A DNA stretch of 64,000 nt. It comes from CAZJAT01 sp964544145. GTDB taxonomy: Bacteria > Hydrothermota > 32-111. The stretch covers positions 8,630 to 72,629 of the forward strand of contig CAZJAT010000008.1 of NCBI GenBank assembly GCA_964544145.1, written 5' to 3'. Below the pieces are notes generated by a model, which was not told the origin of the DNA, did not search any database, and worked only from the letters and a program-made list of their open reading frames with translations. Both the position numbers and the translations under genes were made by a program. Position 1 is the first letter of the stretch, and every line of letters starts with the position of its first letter. Positions 35,672-46,200 of the stretch are shown piece by piece.

Positions 35672-36367
35672 TTAATATAATTTCTCATTATTTTCAACAG
35701 ATTTAAATCGCTTTGCAATATATATAAATGGTGTATCCAATAAAGCTATTGCTGCCTTCATCACATATGTTGTTATCATAATTGAAATGAAGATTTCCTT
35801 GCTAACAACATTCCAGAATGCTATTGTGACAAATACAGATGTATCAATAAGTTGGGATACCATTGTTGAAGCATTATTCCTCAACCACAGTTTCTTTCCT
35901 CCTGTTTTCTTTTTATAAACATTGTAAATCCAGACATCATGGAGCTGTGATATTAGATACGCAATTACTGATGCCAATGCAATTCTAGGCATCATTGAAA
36001 ATATATTCCTCATTGATTCATTGATAAAATCATCCGGAGCAGGCACAAAAAGCAGTGCAGCCTGCATGAAAACAGTCATCAGCAGCATTGCTCCAAATCC
36101 GAAGAAAACTCCCTTATAGGCCTCTTTTCTTCCATAGAACTCACCCAATAGATCTGTTGCAAAATATATGGACCCATACAGAATATTCCCAAGTGTTACA
36201 GTCACAGAAAAGAGATTAACAAGTTTCAGCACCTGTATATTGCATAATATGATATTTACACCAATAAGTACAAATAATCCTTCTTTGCCGAATTTCAGAA
36301 ATACAAGGATTGTTACACTCAGGTCAATAAGTAGAAATATTATCCACAGAATTTCATTGTTTATCAT
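35672..36367 (-). CDS. yhhQ: Queuosine precursor transporter (YhhQ/QPTR family)
   Basis: A membrane protein of 231 residues with six to seven helices. NILYGSIYFATDLLGEFYGRKEA and WLRNNASTMVSQLIDTSVFVTIAF are family signatures. It imports preQ0 or preQ1 for tRNA modification; it lies in an operon that also contains miaA. The ATG at 36367 overlaps the RmlC-like stop as ATGA; a TTG six codons upstream is less likely. Confidence 0.92.
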   Translation of the reverse strand: MINNEILWIIFLLIDLSVTILVFLKFGKEGLFVLIGVNIILCNIQVLKLVNLFSVTVTLGNILYGSIYFATDLLGEFYGRKEAYKGVFFGFGAMLLMTVFMQAALLFVPAPDDFINESMRNIFSMMPRIALASVIAYLISQLHDVWIYNVYKKKTGGKKLWLRNNASTMVSQLIDTSVFVTIAFWNVVSKEIFISIMITTYVMKAAIALLDTPFIYIAKRFKSVENNEKLY

Positions 36368-36819
36368 CTGAATTTTATATCCCAATTATAAGGAATCTTA
36401 TCAGTATTAAAAGGAAGACGCAGTTCATCGGGCTTTTTCCTATTATATAGTTCTGTAATTATTGATATAACAATGGATTCATCATCCCTTATGTTTTTCC
36501 ATCCATGGTAGACTCCTGGGGGTATAGTAATAAGCTTATTATTCTGATCACCAATAAAGAATTCCTCAATATTCCCTTTTGTTGATGAATCATCTCTTCC
36601 ATCAAAAAGTACTAGTTTTATCATACCCTTTACACATGTAACAAAATCAGTCTGAATTTTATGGCAATGCCAGGCTTTTATTACTCCGGGATAATTTGTA
36701 GTCATATACATTTGACCGAATTTTTTGAATATCCTGTCATCTGTTCTTAATATTTCCATCAATCTTCCCCTCTCATCACAGATAGCATTCAATTCTTTTA
36801 TCTCTACATTGTTTATCAT
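36364..36819 (-). CDS. RmlC-like cupin (dTDP-4-dehydrorhamnose 3,5-epimerase family)
   Basis: A 151-residue cupin with the RmlC pattern: CDERGRLMEILR, YMTTNYPGVIKAWHCHKIQTDFVTCVKG, and IPPGVYHGWKNI. The active-site histidine and surrounding residues are present, but the protein is shorter than standard RmlC (about 180 residues). It may be a sugar-nucleotide epimerase or isomerase for surface glycans. No other dTDP-sugar genes are next to it. Confidence 0.82.
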   Translation of the reverse strand: MINNVEIKELNAICDERGRLMEILRTDDRIFKKFGQMYMTTNYPGVIKAWHCHKIQTDFVTCVKGMIKLVLFDGRDDSSTKGNIEEFFIGDQNNKLITIPPGVYHGWKNIRDDESIVISIITELYNRKKPDELRLPFNTDKIPYNWDIKFR

Positions 36820-36826
36820 ATTTTCC

Positions 36827-38779
36827 TCACTTCTGTTGTTCTTTTATATAATAGCACATTTTATATGAATGAAAGTTGACTCTCTCATAATCATTTAGAA
36901 TATCAAGATGCAAGGTTGATGTTTCAATTGATTCTTTGACTGCATTAGTCATCCGCTGGAGATGTCTCATATGCAGATTATTCAGTTCATTCAAAACAGT
37001 TTTTCTTCTTCTTAGTATATGTTCGGCTTCATCCGCATCATACAGAGTCATAAGACCTATTGTTCTTGATATGGTCTTTTTTACTTCTGTATACATTAAT
37101 TTTATATCTTGCATTCCCTCTTCGGAAAAATAGTAATTATTGTCTATCTTCTTTCTAGCACTGACCATTAGATTCTTTGAAACAATATCCCCTATATGCT
37201 CAATCTCATCAACAATGAAGAGAAAGGATTTAATCTTTGCAGTCAGGTCAGGTGATAATTCCTCTTCAGACAGGTGCACAAGGAAAAGTGTTATCTCTTT
37301 TTCATATCTATCAATTTCATCATCGCTCTTTATAAGGTCATCCAGCATTACAGTATCATTTGTTTTCAGAACTGTATATGATTTATCAAATAGATCATAT
37401 GATAATTGCGCCATTTTTATTATTTTATTGTAAATATGACCCAAAGCAAGTGTAGGCGTTTTACTCATTGATTCATTGATCATATTTGTATTTAATACAT
37501 AGGGTTCCAGTTTATGCATTTTTTCACCTATTTTGTTTATAAGAGGTATAAGCATCATAATGCTAATTGCAAATATTATATTGAATAGTAAATGCATATT
37601 TGCTATGCCTCGTGCATCTGTGCCCAGGAATGAATATGCTTGACCGAAATTCAATACTATAACAAGGAATAATGCTCCTATGAGCAGTTTCATCAATGCA
37701 TTCACTATAGCAACATACCGAGCCTTCCTATTTCCTTTCATGCTTGCCAATGTCGCAGTAAATGTTGTACCAAGATTTGCTGCTGCAATCATAATAACAG
37801 CACCGGTAAACGGTATCTGTCCGGTTGCGGCAAAACCCATCACAAGGGCAACTGTTACTGCTGAGGAATGAACAGAGAATGTGAATATAGCAGTCAGTAT
37901 AAACAGCAGTACAGGGTTTGTCTGCAGGAATAGAATGATAGATTCAAAGACAGCGGTATTCTGAATTGGTATAATGGCAGTTGACATTGTTTTTATTGCA
38001 AGAAAAATTAAACCAAAACCCATCATCACAGCGCCTATGTTCTTCATCTTTCGTATTTTATCATAAAAAACAAAACCCAGTATAATCATCATCAATGAAA
38101 AGAAAGAAATATCAAATGCAATAATCTGAACAACTATTGAGGTACCTATTGCTGAACCGGCGAGCATTGCCATTGCTCCGGTAATCCCTATAAGCTGATC
38201 AGAAACAAAACTGGTTATCATGACTGAAAATACAGTGGAAGATTGAAGCATGACAGTCAGTATTATTCCTGCTAATGTACCTTTCGCGGGAGAATCGGAT
38301 AGATTCCACAATATTTCTTTCAATCTGTGACCAGAGATATGCGATAATCCTTTTGAAGTATACCGCAGACCTATCATAAAGAAAACAAGCCCTAAAAGCA
38401 CATTCAGGATAACTATGTAAAACTGAACCCTCTCTTTTATTTCAAATGAGAAATTTATATCCTTTTCTTTATTCTGTGATAAAACCTCAACCCAATACTG
38501 TGCCGGTTTCAAGTCATTAGGATTAATACGAATACGGAATATCTCCATAGAATCGGCAGTAATCATGATTGTATCATTCCCTGGAGGCCAGATAATATAA
38601 TATGATATAGAATCATATGATGTAAATTTCAAATCAAATGGTTCGCTTGCATCTGAAACGGATATATGATTATTGGAAATATCTTTATTCTCAGGATCCT
38701 TCAAATAATTGCATTTATGTGCAAATACCGATATTGTCACTAAAACAGCAAATAAAAACAGTATGAGTTTTTTATACAT
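36827..38779 (-). CDS. Na/phosphate cotransporter with PhoU-like tail
   Basis: A protein of 650 residues. It has an N-terminal signal-like helix and about 100 residues of extracytoplasmic beta-rich domain, then about nine membrane helices with the NptA/PNaS signatures TVMLQSSTVFSVMITSF and SSAVTVALVMGFAATGQ. A cytoplasmic PhoU-like helical domain occupies about the last 200 residues. It should import or export phosphate with sodium. The ATG at 38779 overlaps the rluB end by eight bases; an earlier in-frame start inside rluB lacks a signal peptide and is less likely. Confidence 0.9.
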   Translation of the reverse strand: MYKKLILFLFAVLVTISVFAHKCNYLKDPENKDISNNHISVSDASEPFDLKFTSYDSISYYIIWPPGNDTIMITADSMEIFRIRINPNDLKPAQYWVEVLSQNKEKDINFSFEIKERVQFYIVILNVLLGLVFFMIGLRYTSKGLSHISGHRLKEILWNLSDSPAKGTLAGIILTVMLQSSTVFSVMITSFVSDQLIGITGAMAMLAGSAIGTSIVVQIIAFDISFFSLMMIILGFVFYDKIRKMKNIGAVMMGFGLIFLAIKTMSTAIIPIQNTAVFESIILFLQTNPVLLFILTAIFTFSVHSSAVTVALVMGFAATGQIPFTGAVIMIAAANLGTTFTATLASMKGNRKARYVAIVNALMKLLIGALFLVIVLNFGQAYSFLGTDARGIANMHLLFNIIFAISIMMLIPLINKIGEKMHKLEPYVLNTNMINESMSKTPTLALGHIYNKIIKMAQLSYDLFDKSYTVLKTNDTVMLDDLIKSDDEIDRYEKEITLFLVHLSEEELSPDLTAKIKSFLFIVDEIEHIGDIVSKNLMVSARKKIDNNYYFSEEGMQDIKLMYTEVKKTISRTIGLMTLYDADEAEHILRRRKTVLNELNNLHMRHLQRMTNAVKESIETSTLHLDILNDYERVNFHSYKMCYYIKEQQK

Positions 38780-39482
38780 CTTTTCTGAATTCTTCCTTGT
38801 GAAATTCAATATATTTCTTGCCTTTAAGCATATTGACAGTAAAATTGCCTATTCTTACCCTTTGCAGAATAATTACAGGGTGACCTAGTCCCATAAGTGC
38901 ATTCTTGATTTCCCTGTTCTTCCCGTGAGTTAATGTGATCTTCACAAATGATTTCTCCGTTTTCCTGAGATATCTCTTTTCCTCTATACTGTTGAATCTG
39001 TACATTATGCCCTTAATCCGTATTCCCTTCTGCAATCTGTCTATTTCCTCACTACTGAGCCGGCCGAATATCTTTGCCTCATATTCCTTCACAACATGAT
39101 TCCTCGGATGAGTGAGATACTCAATAAAATCCCCATCATCTGTCAGAATCAGTAAGCCCTCAGAATCAAAGTCAAGTCTTCCTGCTGGTTTGAGTTTTTC
39201 AAATTTTGCAGGAACTATGTCCATCACAGTTGGTCTGTGTTTATCATCATTTCTGGAAGTAATGACATTTTTGGGTTTATTGACAAGCAGATATGTGAAT
39301 GACAGCGAAGGTTTAATATGCTTAAAATCAACATAAACATGGTCAATCTCAGTCTCAATCTGCATACCTAATTGAGCTACAGTATTATTCACTTTAACTC
39401 TCTTCTGAGATATGAGCTCATCCGCCTCTCTTCGTGAAATGGATGAATTTTGTGCTATATACCTATTCAGTCTCATTTTCAT
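38772..39482 (-). CDS. rluB: 23S/16S rRNA pseudouridine synthase (RluB/RsuA family)
   Basis: A 236-residue enzyme with an N-terminal S4 RNA-binding domain (RLNRYIAQNSSISRREADELI) and the catalytic motif LKPAGRLDFDSEGLLILTDDG, where the aspartate attacks uridine. HGKNREIKNALMGLGHPV is also conserved. RluB versus RsuA cannot be settled; the scpB neighbour favours RluB. It overlaps scpB. Confidence 0.93.
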   Translation of the reverse strand: MKMRLNRYIAQNSSISRREADELISQKRVKVNNTVAQLGMQIETEIDHVYVDFKHIKPSLSFTYLLVNKPKNVITSRNDDKHRPTVMDIVPAKFEKLKPAGRLDFDSEGLLILTDDGDFIEYLTHPRNHVVKEYEAKIFGRLSSEEIDRLQKGIRIKGIMYRFNSIEEKRYLRKTEKSFVKITLTHGKNREIKNALMGLGHPVIILQRVRIGNFTVNMLKGKKYIEFHKEEFRKDV

Positions 39483-40017
39483 TGAACATGTCCTCCTGAA
39501 TCTCCTGCTCTGTTAGTGTTTCAATAGAGGGTAATTCCTTTAGTGAAGTTATTTTAAAATAGGAGAGAAATTTCTTTGTTGTAAAGTACAATGAGGGTCT
39601 TCCGGGGAGCTCGGCATGTCCTCTCTTAATTATCAAATCCCTGTCGAGCAGTGTCTTAATTACTCCATCACAATTAACACCGCGAATATCCTCGATTTCC
39701 TGTCTTGTAACCGGCTGTTTGTAGGCAATGATAGCAAGAGTTTCCAATGCAGGTATAGATAATTTTGATATTTTTCTGTTCCCATAGAACTGTTCCAGTA
39801 ATTCATTATATTGAGGTTTTGATAGTATCTGATAACCATCTGCAATATCCACTATCTGCACTCCGCTATCAGGTGAATTATACCTCTCTTTCAAAAATTC
39901 AATAACCTGCAGTAATAATGTTCTTTCTATACCAAATTCCTTTAATAATTTCTCCCGGCTAACCGGTTCTGAAGATGCAAAGAGCACTGCTTCAATCCTC
40001 GGTATCAGATCCTTCAT
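39463..40017 (-). CDS. scpB: Segregation and condensation protein ScpB
   Basis: A 184-residue tandem winged-helix protein. ALETLAIIAYKQPVTRQEIEDIRGVNCDGVI and GRPSLYFTTKKFLSYF are its hallmarks. With ScpA and SMC it folds the chromosome; scpA is not in the window. The ATG at 40017 has GGAGG six bases upstream and lies within the end of dprA; a longer start is less likely. Confidence 0.95.
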   Translation of the reverse strand: MKDLIPRIEAVLFASSEPVSREKLLKEFGIERTLLLQVIEFLKERYNSPDSGVQIVDIADGYQILSKPQYNELLEQFYGNRKISKLSIPALETLAIIAYKQPVTRQEIEDIRGVNCDGVIKTLLDRDLIIKRGHAELPGRPSLYFTTKKFLSYFKITSLKELPSIETLTEQEIQEDMFNENETE

Positions 40018-40924
40018 TGATATCCTCCAATAGTTCATATGTATTATTGACAGATTTTACAATAATTCCTTTCATTTCTAAACTTATAAGTATACTGAAT
40101 AATTTCTTGTTTGTAAATAATGATTTACGCATTATGCCATCAATATCCATACCCTGTTCAATCATCTGCAGAATTTCTCTTTCACTGCTGTCAATATCCA
40201 CAGTTTTTGTACTAGTATTACAAAAGTCTAAAGAATCCAGTGTTGTTATTATTTCAGCTCCTCTGGAAATTGCATAATTGGGTGCAAATGATAATTTATT
40301 ATTAATAGGTCCAGGCAATGCAAAAATCCTTTTTTTCATTTTTATGGCATTATTGAGTGTATTGATCGTTCCACTGCGATTGCCACCCTGAATGATTATG
40401 ACAATATCGGATATATATGTAATAATTTGATTACGGCTGGTAAAATTGAGTCTTCTCGGCTTGACAAATGGCCCATATTCAGTTATCAATAATGCTCTGT
40501 CAATCATTTCCTTCCTCAATTTTGCATTAGAACTGGGATAATTAACACTAAACCCGCATCCCAGAACACCAATTGTCCCGAGATTGTTATCAATAGAAAA
40601 TTGATGGACAGCAGTATCTATACCTCTGGCAAAACCGCTGACAGTTACATAATCTGTTGATATTCTTTTGATAATCTTTTCTGTCATTGCTAAACCATAT
40701 GTATCAGGTAATCTTGAGCCCACTATGGCTATCTTCTTTTTTTTGAGTAATGCTGTTTTACCCATAGAAAACAATATATCAGGAATTTTATATTGAATAT
40801 TATTCAAATGTTCATTGGTTATAGAAACATTATTATTCAATATCCAAGCTTTAGCTTTATCAACAGCTTCAGCTTCTGAATACTTTTTTGACTGCCTGAT
40901 TAATATATCATCTATTCCATTCAT
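39992..40924 (-). CDS. dprA: DNA processing protein DprA
   Basis: A protein of 310 residues with the Rossmann-like DprA core: IAIVGSRLPDTYG, TVSGFARGIDTAVHQFS, GTIGVLGCGFSVNYP, and FALPGPINNKLSFAPNYAISRGA. It loads RecA on single-stranded DNA during uptake. The C-terminal winged helix is present (about 240-310). It overlaps the obg stop region and has no clear ribosome site, so it is probably translated by coupling. Confidence 0.95.
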   Translation of the reverse strand: MNGIDDILIRQSKKYSEAEAVDKAKAWILNNNVSITNEHLNNIQYKIPDILFSMGKTALLKKKKIAIVGSRLPDTYGLAMTEKIIKRISTDYVTVSGFARGIDTAVHQFSIDNNLGTIGVLGCGFSVNYPSSNAKLRKEMIDRALLITEYGPFVKPRRLNFTSRNQIITYISDIVIIIQGGNRSGTINTLNNAIKMKKRIFALPGPINNKLSFAPNYAISRGAEIITTLDSLDFCNTSTKTVDIDSSEREILQMIEQGMDIDGIMRKSLFTNKKLFSILISLEMKGIIVKSVNNTYELLEDINEGSDTED

Positions 40925-41888
40925 CAAATTTTTTGAAGATTATTTGCTCAATATTACCCAAATCATTTTGAATTAATGATGTAAATGCAACAGTATGCTC
41001 CTTAAAATGTTCTCTAATCTCATTGATTCTTTGCTCCTCAACCAAATCAGTTTTATTGAACAGAATAATATGCTCCCTCTTACTCAATCTCTTATTATAA
41101 TCCATAAGTTCTTTTTGAAGTTTATCAAATACACTATATACATCATCTTCACTTATATCTATTACATAAAGCAGCATTTTTACTCGTTGAATATGCTTTA
41201 GGAAACGCAATCCAAGGCCCTTGCCTTCAGATGCCCCTTCAATAATGCCAGGTATGTCAGCAATGATAATATTATCAACTGAATTGCTCAAAACACCCAG
41301 ATTGGGGTTTAATGTTGTAAACGGGTAATTGGCGATTTCGGGATTTGAACCTGTTATACATTTTAATAGTGTTGATTTCCCTGCATTAGGTTTACCGACA
41401 AGACCTATATCAGCAATAATTCTCAATTCAAGAATGACCTTTTCTTCCAATCCTTCCTTGCCTTTTGTACATCTTCTTGGTGCTCTGTTTACAGATGATT
41501 TGAAATTTGTATTGCCTGCACCGCCATCTCCTCCCTTAAGGAATACATATTTACCTTCTAACATATCAAGTAATTCATTGCCCTCTTCATCTATAACAAC
41601 AGTTCCTGGCGGCACATCAATGATTATATCATTTCCATCTTTTCCATGCTTCTTTGCTGACTTGCCGTTTTCCCCGTTTCCTGCTGTGAAATGATGCTGA
41701 AACCTTAAATGATTGAGGGTAATCAGTCCTTTGTTAACCCTGAATATTATATCTCCGCCTCTGCCGCCATCTCCGCCGTCGGGTCCGCCCTTTCGGACAA
41801 ATTTTTCCCTCCTGAATGTAGCGACACCATTTCCTCCGGATCCGGATGCAAGGAATAATGTAACCCTGTCAATCAGTGTATGTTTCAT
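40908..41888 (-). CDS. obg: GTPase Obg/CgtA
   Basis: A 326-residue protein with the glycine-rich Obg domain (GSGGNGVATFRREKFVRKGGPDGGDGGRGGDIIF), then the G domain with GLVGKPNAGKSTLL, TTLNPNLG, DIPGIIEGASEGKGLG and NKTDL. The optional C-terminal OCT domain is absent. It acts in late 50S ribosome assembly. The start overlaps the aminotransferase stop as ATGA. Confidence 0.97.
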   Translation of the reverse strand: MKHTLIDRVTLFLASGSGGNGVATFRREKFVRKGGPDGGDGGRGGDIIFRVNKGLITLNHLRFQHHFTAGNGENGKSAKKHGKDGNDIIIDVPPGTVVIDEEGNELLDMLEGKYVFLKGGDGGAGNTNFKSSVNRAPRRCTKGKEGLEEKVILELRIIADIGLVGKPNAGKSTLLKCITGSNPEIANYPFTTLNPNLGVLSNSVDNIIIADIPGIIEGASEGKGLGLRFLKHIQRVKMLLYVIDISEDDVYSVFDKLQKELMDYNKRLSKREHIILFNKTDLVEEQRINEIREHFKEHTVAFTSLIQNDLGNIEQIIFKKFDEWNR

Positions 41889-43069
41889 AAATTCTTCTTA
41901 ACAAACTGCTCAATCCTGTCAGCACCCTTCTCAATTTCCTCCATTGAAGCTGCATATGATAATCTTATATAATTCTCTGTTCCAAATGCAGAGCCGGGTA
42001 TAAGAGCAAGTTTATAATCATCAATCAATCTAAGACACATCTCTTCAGATGAGTTTATATTATTTGATTTTTCTTTCAATATATTTGAAATACCGATGAA
42101 TAGATAAAAAGCTCCCTGAGGAGTCACATAATCAATTCCATTAATATTGCCTATGCGTTTCATAATATATTCACGCCTTTTTTCAAATGCATTCAGCATT
42201 CGTTCTACTATCGCAGGATCAGATTTCAATGCTGCAATTGCAGCTTTCTGAGCTATTGAGGATGTGCATGAAGTTGAATGAGTCTGTACCTTTAGAGCAT
42301 TATCAGCAAGTTCCTTGGGCGCACCCATATAACCGATCCTCCATCCTGTCATTGCATACGCCTTTGAGAATCCATTAACAGTATATGTCAATTTCCTTAT
42401 CTCATCATTAACTGAAGCAATGGAAAAATGTTTAACACCGGGATATACTATTTTTTCATAAATCTCATCAGAAATACAGTATATATTGTTTCTGACAATA
42501 ATTTCCGATAATTTTATTAATGTGTCCTTTGAATAAACAACACCAGATGGATTCGAAGGTGAATTTAATATTATCATTCTTGTGCGTGAAGTGATATATT
42601 CTTCAAGTTTTTCCGGAATGAGATTGAAATCATCTTCTGATGTATCAAAAACTATAGGGGTTGCTCCTGCCATTTTAACCATTTCAATATATGAAACCCA
42701 GTAAGGTGCAATGATAATCACATCACTGTCTTCATCGCATACTGACTGAATTGCATTGTAAAGCGCCTGTTTTGCTCCGACAGTTACCTGTATCTCATCA
42801 GGGGAATATGAAATCTTATTATCATTCTTAAATTTTTCACTTATGAGTTCCCTTAATTCAATAATTCCCTTAACTGCTGTATATCCTGTAAACCCGTCTT
42901 TTATTGCCTGTATGCCTGCTTCTTTAATAATATCAGGTGTATCAAAATCAGGTTCGCCTGCTGCAAGAATGGCAATATCTTCACCTGCAGCTTTCATTGA
43001 TTTTGCCTTTGAAGTAATCTTCAATGTTGATGAATCACCAACATTCACAAAACGCTTTGATATCTTCAT
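41885..43069 (-). CDS. Class I/II aminotransferase (aspartate aminotransferase type)
   Basis: A PLP enzyme of 394 residues. It has LAAGEPDFDTPDIIKEAG, TVGAKQALYNAIQ, NSPSNPSGVVYS, SDEIYEKIVYPG, the Schiff-base lysine in TVNGFSKAYAMTGWRIGYMG, and the C-terminal arginine in RLSYAAS. It most likely moves amino groups between aspartate and glutamate. It leads the 13-gene operon and has GAGGA before the ATG. Confidence 0.93.
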   Translation of the reverse strand: MKISKRFVNVGDSSTLKITSKAKSMKAAGEDIAILAAGEPDFDTPDIIKEAGIQAIKDGFTGYTAVKGIIELRELISEKFKNDNKISYSPDEIQVTVGAKQALYNAIQSVCDEDSDVIIIAPYWVSYIEMVKMAGATPIVFDTSEDDFNLIPEKLEEYITSRTRMIILNSPSNPSGVVYSKDTLIKLSEIIVRNNIYCISDEIYEKIVYPGVKHFSIASVNDEIRKLTYTVNGFSKAYAMTGWRIGYMGAPKELADNALKVQTHSTSCTSSIAQKAAIAALKSDPAIVERMLNAFEKRREYIMKRIGNINGIDYVTPQGAFYLFIGISNILKEKSNNINSSEEMCLRLIDDYKLALIPGSAFGTENYIRLSYAASMEEIEKGADRIEQFVKKNL

Positions 43070-43099
43070 CTAATTCCTCACATTTTTTAATTCTAATAT

Positions 43100-43128
43100 A
43101 TTCTAAATATAATGGTGATAATTGTCAA
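43100..43128 (-). promoter_or_regulatory. Promoter of the aminotransferase-to-miaA operon
   Basis: TTGACA and TAGAAT lie 17 bases apart on the minus strand, directly after the tRNA gene. No further promoter was found down to miaA, so it may drive about 13 kb. Confidence 0.65.
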
Positions 43129-43134
43129 GAAAAA

Positions 43135-43208
43135 TGGGCCCACCAGGACTCGAACCTGGGACCTACTGATTATGAGTCAGCCGCTCTAACCAACTGAGCT
43201 ATGGGCCC
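43135..43208 (-). tRNA. tRNA with CAT anticodon (Ile2 or elongator Met)
   Basis: The 74-base minus-strand sequence folds as a full cloverleaf: acceptor GGGCCCA with TGGGCCC, D arm GCTCAGTTGGTTAGAGC, anticodon stem GCTGA/TCAGT with loop CTCATAA, and T arm CCAGG-TTCGAGT-CCTGG. CCA is not encoded; a T run follows directly. The loop and acceptor resemble lysidine-modified tRNA-Ile2, but elongator tRNA-Met cannot be ruled out. It is not the initiator, since the acceptor begins with a paired G. Confidence 0.93.
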
Positions 43209-43228
43209 TGAAAAGAACACGAGCATTT

Positions 43229-43256
43229 ATTATATGAAGCTCTTAATGTTTGTCAA
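43229..43256 (-). promoter_or_regulatory. Consensus promoter of the tRNA gene
   Basis: TTGACA and TATAAT are both perfect and lie 16 bases apart, 21 bases before the tRNA, immediately after the protease stop codon. Confidence 0.8.
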
Positions 43257-43260
43257 GTAG

Positions 43261-46200
43261 TTATTTCACAATCAGAATTTTTCCAATAAATTGTTTTTCT
43301 CCAACTGAAGCTTTAATAAAATACATGCCTCCTGCAACATTATCACCTGTTCTGTCTTTACCATTCCAATTCATTTCATATACACCTTTATTTAACATGC
43401 CATCATGCAAATCAGCTATTTGCCTGCCCGATACATCATAAACGCTGATATATACATGATCACTGTTCTGCAGACTCAGACGTATTGACGCACCATTGTT
43501 TGTGATTGGCTGAGACAGAGTCATTCCCGTAATAACTGCTATATCCTTAGTGAATTTGTCAATAGTAATTCCTGTAGGATTTCCCGTATGCAGAATAACA
43601 GGTAATGATAGCGTTATAGCTTTGCTGAAATCTGCATCAGTATATATAAGAAGAGTATCAGTATATGTACTATTGGGTGTCAATCCTGTTGTGTCGATAT
43701 AAACAGCAACACCTGCAGAATCAGCTTGTGCAACTGATGCATTTAGCGGATCAATATCAACTATCCATGATGCATTATTCTTTACTGTAATAGTATCGAT
43801 GGAAATATCCTTTACTGAAACAGTATCATTGTTGAGAACAAAGAAAGAACCTGAATCAGCAATAGTTATAAGATATTTCACTTCTGCCTTAATAAGTAGA
43901 TTGCTTGACAATGAAGAAAGTGACTGCCAATTAGCTCCGTCAAAGTATCTGCTCTCTACACCCGAACCGTTTTCACCTCCGAAAAAGCTTTGCGTTCCTG
44001 TTGTATTATCCGATCTTGCATAGAAGACAGCCCAGAATTTTGAATTTGCGTAAGGACCTGTAATCGTGACCCTGTAATAATTATCAATACCATTGTTTCT
44101 CACTGCTGCGGGATTTGAATATAACATTGTGCCTGGATTATTTCCTGAATCATTATAAATTTTTATTGTATCTGTTTCATTGTTATCATGATAACGTCCC
44201 CACCATATTGCCTTTATTGAGCACGGCTTTGAGGGTGTGAATCCCACAGCCCAGTATTCAGCTCCATACCAATGAGAATCAAAATTACCATTATCATAAT
44301 CCAATGTATCATAATCAACACCTTTATAATTGTCCTCACTCAGATTGATTAATTCCGATTTCTCTGCTTCAATTACGGCATTCTTAATCAAAATCCTCGG
44401 CTCAGGGGTTTCAGTGATAATAATCGTCTCACCTGTTTTCTTTGTTCCTGTCATATCAAATACCAATGAATCCCTATCAAGAGATACAACTGATGTTCCA
44501 TTAACCTTCATATTGAAATATGACGTATCATACGTTGCACCATAATTTGTTACAAGCATCATGGGAAGGAATGTATTGTCAGGTGTTGTATTATCAACAG
44601 AAATCCTGAATAATGCCGAAGATGAGTCAGCATCATTAACATTTCCAAAATCCATTAAAGAGTCAATCAATGTACAGTATGAACTCATTGAAGTAACATA
44701 GCCTGTTACCGGTGAATAACCAAAACCGGTATTATTGTAAACATATAACAATACATCAGCAGTTTCACCATTATTGAGTTCATTGTCTGAAATAACGGTA
44801 CCACTTGTTAATGTATCATACACTGTTTTATTCCTGTAATATATACCCGATGCTGAGGATTTATTTATGTCGCCAGTAATAACAAGCGCATATGGTTGTG
44901 ATGCAAAATTAATATCCTGCGCATCAACACGTATCGTGAAAACTGCATTGGGCGTCGGCTGAAGCCAGACAAGCTCAGTAACGCTTGTATTGTCAGCTGT
45001 TCCGCCTGTAGCTGAATATCCATTGCTTCCAAACACATTGCCTAAATATGTATTGGCACCTTCTATCACAGTAAGATTCAAATCATTGACAACAACTGAT
45101 GCCGGGGCAATGCCTGCAGGATAATCTGTATAGGTCAACACAACCTTAAATGGTTCTGATGCTGATGGTCCTGTGATTATTGTATATTCATCATAATCAC
45201 CTGTAGATGAGAACCCGGTTGTCTCATCATATACCTCTAAATCCCGTACATCACCATTAAAGTAGATTGCATCAGATAATGTAATCCTGCCCCATCCCTG
45301 ACCATATGATGGTACATTCTTTATACCGGAATTATTTATTGTATTCGTAGAATATCGTCCTGGTGAGTTCCTTGTAGAACTTATCATCATGGCTTTCAGC
45401 AAAGCAGCCGAAGGGGTCATTTCATCGCCTGAAGTTATAAATCCATTTGGATACCATCCCTCAGTGAAATATTGACGTACAAGTGCTGCATACCCTGCTG
45501 CTGTGGGACATGCCATTGATGTACCACCCATATATGTAATACCATTATTATTACTTGAGAGATTGCCATCTGAATTAGCAGACCAAATATACCAACCGCC
45601 AGGAGCCATGAGTTCAGGTTTGAATTGACCTTCAAGTGTGGGTCCATGTGATGAAAATTCAGCAACATCAATTAATTCATTCCTTGCTGAAGTGCCGGGA
45701 GTCTGCCAGATGGTTGATCCTGAACCAAAACCGGATTCACTTGCGCCCACTGTGACAATATTTTTAGCCGTTGCCGGACTGTTTATTGAATCACCGTCAT
45801 TATTCTCATTGCCTGCGGATCTGAACATAAGCAATTCTTTATGATCCCAAGCTATTTGATCTAATTGCTGAGATCTGCTTGTATATGATGAAGAACCGCC
45901 TGCCCCCACACCCCATGATGATGAGGTTATTCTTGCACCTCCATTATAAGCCCATATGTATATTGTTCTCAAATCTATTGGAGTAAGGAAAGCTCCGCCT
46001 GAGCTCTCCAAATCAAAGAATACAAGCTTTGCAGCAGGTGCCATTCCCATAGCCCTGGAGAATGTCGTCATTGAAGGAAGACCGCTGCCCAGCGAATCAG
46101 CCAGTACAGAACCGCTTGTATGTGTTCCATGCCCAGTATAATCCAGATCAAATGAATCAATATATGGATTATATGCAATCACTTTTCTATGTGATAGATT

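Noticed and set aside
43135..43208. Initiator tRNA-fMet
   Set aside because: The first acceptor base pair is a normal G-C and the anticodon stem lacks the three consecutive G-C pairs of initiators.
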